Assembly (NCBI GenBank): GCA_002423105.1
Contig: DIUT01000057.1
Location: 1 to 24,807, forward strand
DNA length: 24,807 bases
Source of the DNA: Geobacter sp. UBA6151
GTDB taxonomy: Bacteria > Desulfobacterota > Desulfuromonadia > Geobacterales > Pseudopelobacteraceae
Direction of reading: 5' to 3'
Under the pieces are notes generated by a model. The model was not told where the DNA came from and did no database searches. It was given only the letters and a program-made list of their open reading frames with translations. Of this stretch, positions 22,466 through 24,807 are shown in pieces. How positions within the stretch are numbered: the first letter of the stretch is position 1; every line of letters starts with the position of its first letter. The position numbers and the translations under genes are program-made.

Positions 22466-22909
22466 ATGGCATTTCAACCCGGACATAGCGGCAACAGCGC
22501 AGGCAGACCCAAAGGCAGCAAAGACCGGCGCACTCAACTGCGTGAACTTCTACAGCCTCATGCGGAGGCACTGATCGAGAAGGCTGTCAACCTGGCATTG
22601 GCCGGAGACACCACCGCGCTGAAACTTTGCCTGGACAGGATCATCCCGGCGCTAAAACCACAGCAAGAGCCGGTGACGCTGGAGCTGCCGACCGGCACCC
22701 TGACTGAACAGGCGGCGGCAATCTTCAAGGCTGTTGCAGATGGAGAAATAACAACCGACGAGGGCACGGTGCTGATCGGCCTGCTGCACGATCAGGCGCG
22801 CATACAGGACGCCGACGAAAATCATACCAACATCAAAAAAATGACATCGCTGCTTGCGGCACTACAGCCGGAATCAGTAAAAACGCGGGGCTACTACCCC
22901 AGGAGGTAA
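22466..22909 (+). CDS. DUF5681-type phage protein
   Basis: A 147-aa protein starting with the DUF5681 motif FQPGHSGNSAGRPKGSKDRR, a basic Gly-rich N-terminus widely found in prophage genes of unknown role, often near packaging genes. The remaining part is helical. Its ribosome site is weak (CGGAA directly before the ATG). It ends in two AGG codons followed by TAA; the same AGGAGG bases serve as ribosome site for the next gene. Confidence 0.8.
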   Translation: MAFQPGHSGNSAGRPKGSKDRRTQLRELLQPHAEALIEKAVNLALAGDTTALKLCLDRIIPALKPQQEPVTLELPTGTLTEQAAAIFKAVADGEITTDEGTVLIGLLHDQARIQDADENHTNIKKMTSLLAALQPESVKTRGYYPRR

Positions 22910-22914
22910 TGCAA

Positions 22915-23334
22915 ATGCGCACAAAAACAGAAATCAAAAAGATCGAGGCAACGCCGGAGGTACAGATTGCACAGCGCTTGGAGGCCAGCATAGAACAAAA
23001 ACTCAACCATGACGGACGCTGGGAGCTGCTCAACCCCGTTGAGGCCGTTTTAAGACTGAGCCATTTAACGAGGGAGGAAAGCGATTTTTACGGCAATCTC
23101 AACGGTTGGCTTGATCCATACTATGGCGGCGTGGACTGGGATTTAGTACCGGAGCGGTTGCTGGCAGAGATTGTCCACCAGGGGCAGGGCTTGCAGCCTC
23201 TGCAATATCTGTATCCTGCACCGGGCCTTAAACCGGTTATTGATGCGGCGGACCCGGATGACATCACGGCCTTTTTGCAAGGGGAGCTTACCCTTGGACG
23301 GCTCAGGGAGAAGTACGGCGAGGCGAAACCATGA
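22915..23334 (+). CDS. Unknown protein upstream of the tape-measure-like gene
   Basis: A 139-aa protein from the ATG at 22915, which stands eight bases after AGGAGG; the ATG at 22909 would be only two bases away and is unlikely. No family recognised. The C-terminus (DPDDITAFLQGELTLGRLREKYG) is acidic and helical. Its frame stays open upstream to about 22708, overlapping the end of the DUF5681 gene in the -1 phase, as in tail-assembly chaperone pairs ahead of tape-measure genes, though no canonical slippery heptamer is seen. The stop overlaps the next start (ATGA). Confidence 0.7.
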   Translation: MRTKTEIKKIEATPEVQIAQRLEASIEQKLNHDGRWELLNPVEAVLRLSHLTREESDFYGNLNGWLDPYYGGVDWDLVPERLLAEIVHQGQGLQPLQYLYPAPGLKPVIDAADPDDITAFLQGELTLGRLREKYGEAKP

Positions 23335-24807
23335 ACGGAATCAGCATCGGCATCAACGTAGACCGCAGCCAGATACATGCGGCAATCCGAGATATCGCAG
23401 AGGTAAAAACCGCCCTGAGCAGCATCACCGGCTTGCAACTGCCGGGCATGGAGACAAAACAAACGCCAGCTATGCAGACCGCCATAGAGCAGATGCATAA
23501 CCTCCAGGGCAACAACCGGACCCTCCCGCCAGACATGACCCGCCATCTCTCTGGTATGGACTCAGTTACGCGCAGGATCGCCACCAATATGCAGACCTGG
23601 CAGACAGCGGCGAAACGTGCCCGCGACGAGCTGAAACAGGTTACGGCAGACCTCAAGGGGTTGGAGTCTGCGTCCCACGACCCCAAATTGCAACCCTCCA
23701 CCCGTGGCATTATGTTGGACGAGATTCAACAATTGACCTCACGGCGGTCAGAGTTGGAGCGCACCGTTGCCAATGCCGAAAAACGCGCCAATGACTACAA
23801 ACAGCGTCTCCCTGAAAATTACAATCAAATGCTTGACCATGCCCATGTAACAGTCGGCAGCCGTCAGGATCAGCAACAACAGAGAGCATTGGCAAGCAGC
23901 CTGAAAAAAATCATGGGCTACGGGCTTGTTGCTGCTGGTGGTTTCGGGCTGGGGAGCTTCCTGTCCCAGAGCCGGTCCGATTATCGGCAGGCCATCGAAC
24001 ACGAGGGACCGTTGTGGTCTCGTGGCATCAAAGGTAGCAGGGACCGCGCCGGGGTTGCCGCTGGTATCGGTTCATCACCACTTGAATACTTCGGCTTGGA
24101 AGAACGTCTATCTGCCTCCACCGGCCTGAACGAAAAGAACGGCATCGGCAAACACGCCATGCTCACAGCCGCTTTTGCCAAATCCCAGGGTATAGGCACA
24201 GATCAGGCCGCAAACCTCCGTGAGAACGTCTACCATGCCACTGGAAACGCCGGATCATTACCATCTGCCGCACTGCTGGCAATCAGCAGGAGCACCGCAG
24301 ATAGCCTTGATAAATCCAAAATGGCCGAGCTGCTGGACCAGATCAATAAAAACATGGGTATCACTGCCCACAGCTTGGGCGGTGCTGCAATGAGTAAAGA
24401 GCAGCTTTCAACGTCAATGGCAATAGCTCTGGAAGGGCTGAAGCTGGGCGGAGAAAAGGGCGTGTTTGCCAAATCCGGTGAGTTCACCAACGTGATGCAG
24501 AACGGGTTGCAGGGCGCCGGGACTGGTGCTGGTGATATCCGGTTGTTTCAGGCCATGGGCGGGTTCAACGGCCCCATGACCTGGGAGAAGATCCACGAAA
24601 TGAACATGGTTAAGCAAGGCGGGTTCATGGAGCGCCCGGAACTGCTGCAGAAGATCATTGGCGGCATGAGCGGCAGCAAAGAAGCCAAGGCCGGCCAACT
24701 TGAGACCATGTTCCCGCAGTGGCACTTGGGAGCCAAGGGCAGCAAAACCTTGATAGAAATGCAGGACAGCGGATTTTTCAAGAAGCTGTCCAGCAGCAAA
24801 AAGAACA
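23331..24807 (+). CDS. Long tape-measure-like protein, truncated by window end
   Basis: From the ATG at 23331 (ATGA overlap with the previous gene) a frame of 492 codons stays open to the last base. Residues about 85-190 are rich in coiled-coil-type sequence (KRARDELKQVTADLKGLESA, SRRSELERTVANAEKRANDY); a Gly-rich hydrophobic segment (YGLVAAGGFGLGSFL, about 197-211) could be a membrane helix; then follow helical blocks with repeated Gly (GLNEKNGIGKHAMLTAAFAK). Length, coiled coil, hydrophobic segment and start coupling fit a phage tail tape-measure protein, but no decisive motif is seen, and the C-terminal end is missing. Several antisense frames here are shadows. Confidence 0.7.
   Translation, partial: MNGISIGINVDRSQIHAAIRDIAEVKTALSSITGLQLPGMETKQTPAMQTAIEQMHNLQGNNRTLPPDMTRHLSGMDSVTRRIATNMQTWQTAAKRARDELKQVTADLKGLESASHDPKLQPSTRGIMLDEIQQLTSRRSELERTVANAEKRANDYKQRLPENYNQMLDHAHVTVGSRQDQQQQRALASSLKKIMGYGLVAAGGFGLGSFLSQSRSDYRQAIEHEGPLWSRGIKGSRDRAGVAAGIGSSPLEYFGLEERLSASTGLNEKNGIGKHAMLTAAFAKSQGIGTDQAANLRENVYHATGNAGSLPSAALLAISRSTADSLDKSKMAELLDQINKNMGITAHSLGGAAMSKEQLSTSMAIALEGLKLGGEKGVFAKSGEFTNVMQNGLQGAGTGAGDIRLFQAMGGFNGPMTWEKIHEMNMVKQGGFMERPELLQKIIGGMSGSKEAKAGQLETMFPQWHLGAKGSKTLIEMQDSGFFKKLSSSKKN

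Larger units (their letters stand above)
17507..24807 (+). mobile_element. Left part of an integrated phage-like element (right end outside window)
   Basis: All genes after hisG are on the plus strand and include a tyrosine integrase, an excisionase-like HTH protein, a replisome-organiser-like protein, a DnaC-type helicase loader, a DUF5681 protein and a long tape-measure-like gene, a set typical of temperate phages. Several proteins have no recognisable family. The left boundary lies somewhere between the hisG stop and the integrase; no tRNA is present at the junction. The exact attachment site needs the right end or an empty-site genome. Confidence 0.8.

Noticed and set aside
23121..24799. 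Several minus-strand frames at the right end
   Set aside because: They are antisense to a continuous, start-coupled plus-strand frame that stays open to the window edge and has protein-like composition.

Overview
The window reads as a stretch of a Geobacter-like chromosome (Desulfuromonadota; Geobacter, Trichlorobacter or Pseudopelobacter-type is my inference from gene families and style, not a database match) followed by the left end of an integrated mobile element. Coordinates 1-17506 are densely packed host genes, almost all on the minus strand. Coordinates from about 17507 to the window end hold a plus-strand element that begins with a tyrosine integrase and is cut off by the window edge.

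Host part. A nearly gene-free 450-base segment opens the window. It is followed on the minus strand by pta; a DHH-family phosphoesterase with trpB and trpF (order of transcription trpF-trpB-DHH); then a unit transcribed ribH-nusB-hom-trpB2 with ATGA-type overlaps or short gaps; then a PhnA-like zinc-ribbon gene coupled to cbiD; then a three-gene signalling unit (small conserved protein, HDOD protein, receiver-GGDEF protein); then a PPC/DUF296 protein coupled to an EamA-type transporter; a secreted LPP20-domain protein; and a chemotaxis-type receptor with almost no periplasmic part. Divergent from the receptor, hisI-hisG run on the plus strand. The metabolic theme is amino-acid and cofactor biosynthesis (Trp, Thr/Met branch, His, riboflavin, cobalamin), interleaved with c-di-GMP/HDOD and chemotaxis signalling.

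Element part. Directly after hisG a terminator hairpin, a promoter-like sequence and three copies of a TCCTACCTAA repeat precede the integrase. Then come an unknown 217-aa protein, an excisionase-like HTH protein, a small unknown protein, a phage replisome-organiser-like protein, a DnaC-type helicase loader with an N-terminal zinc cluster, another unknown, a DUF5681-type protein, an unknown, and a long open reading frame (492 codons and still open at the window end) that looks like a phage tail tape-measure protein. No capsid, portal or terminase gene is seen up to the window end, so it could be a prophage with unusual order, a satellite, or another integrative element.

The most notable signals are a perfect 4 x 7-bp tandem repeat inside cbiD (a potential frameshift switch), the repeat-laden hisG/integrase junction, the compact element with its long terminal gene, and two different TrpB paralogues on either side of trpF. 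No tRNA, rRNA or CRISPR array was recognised.
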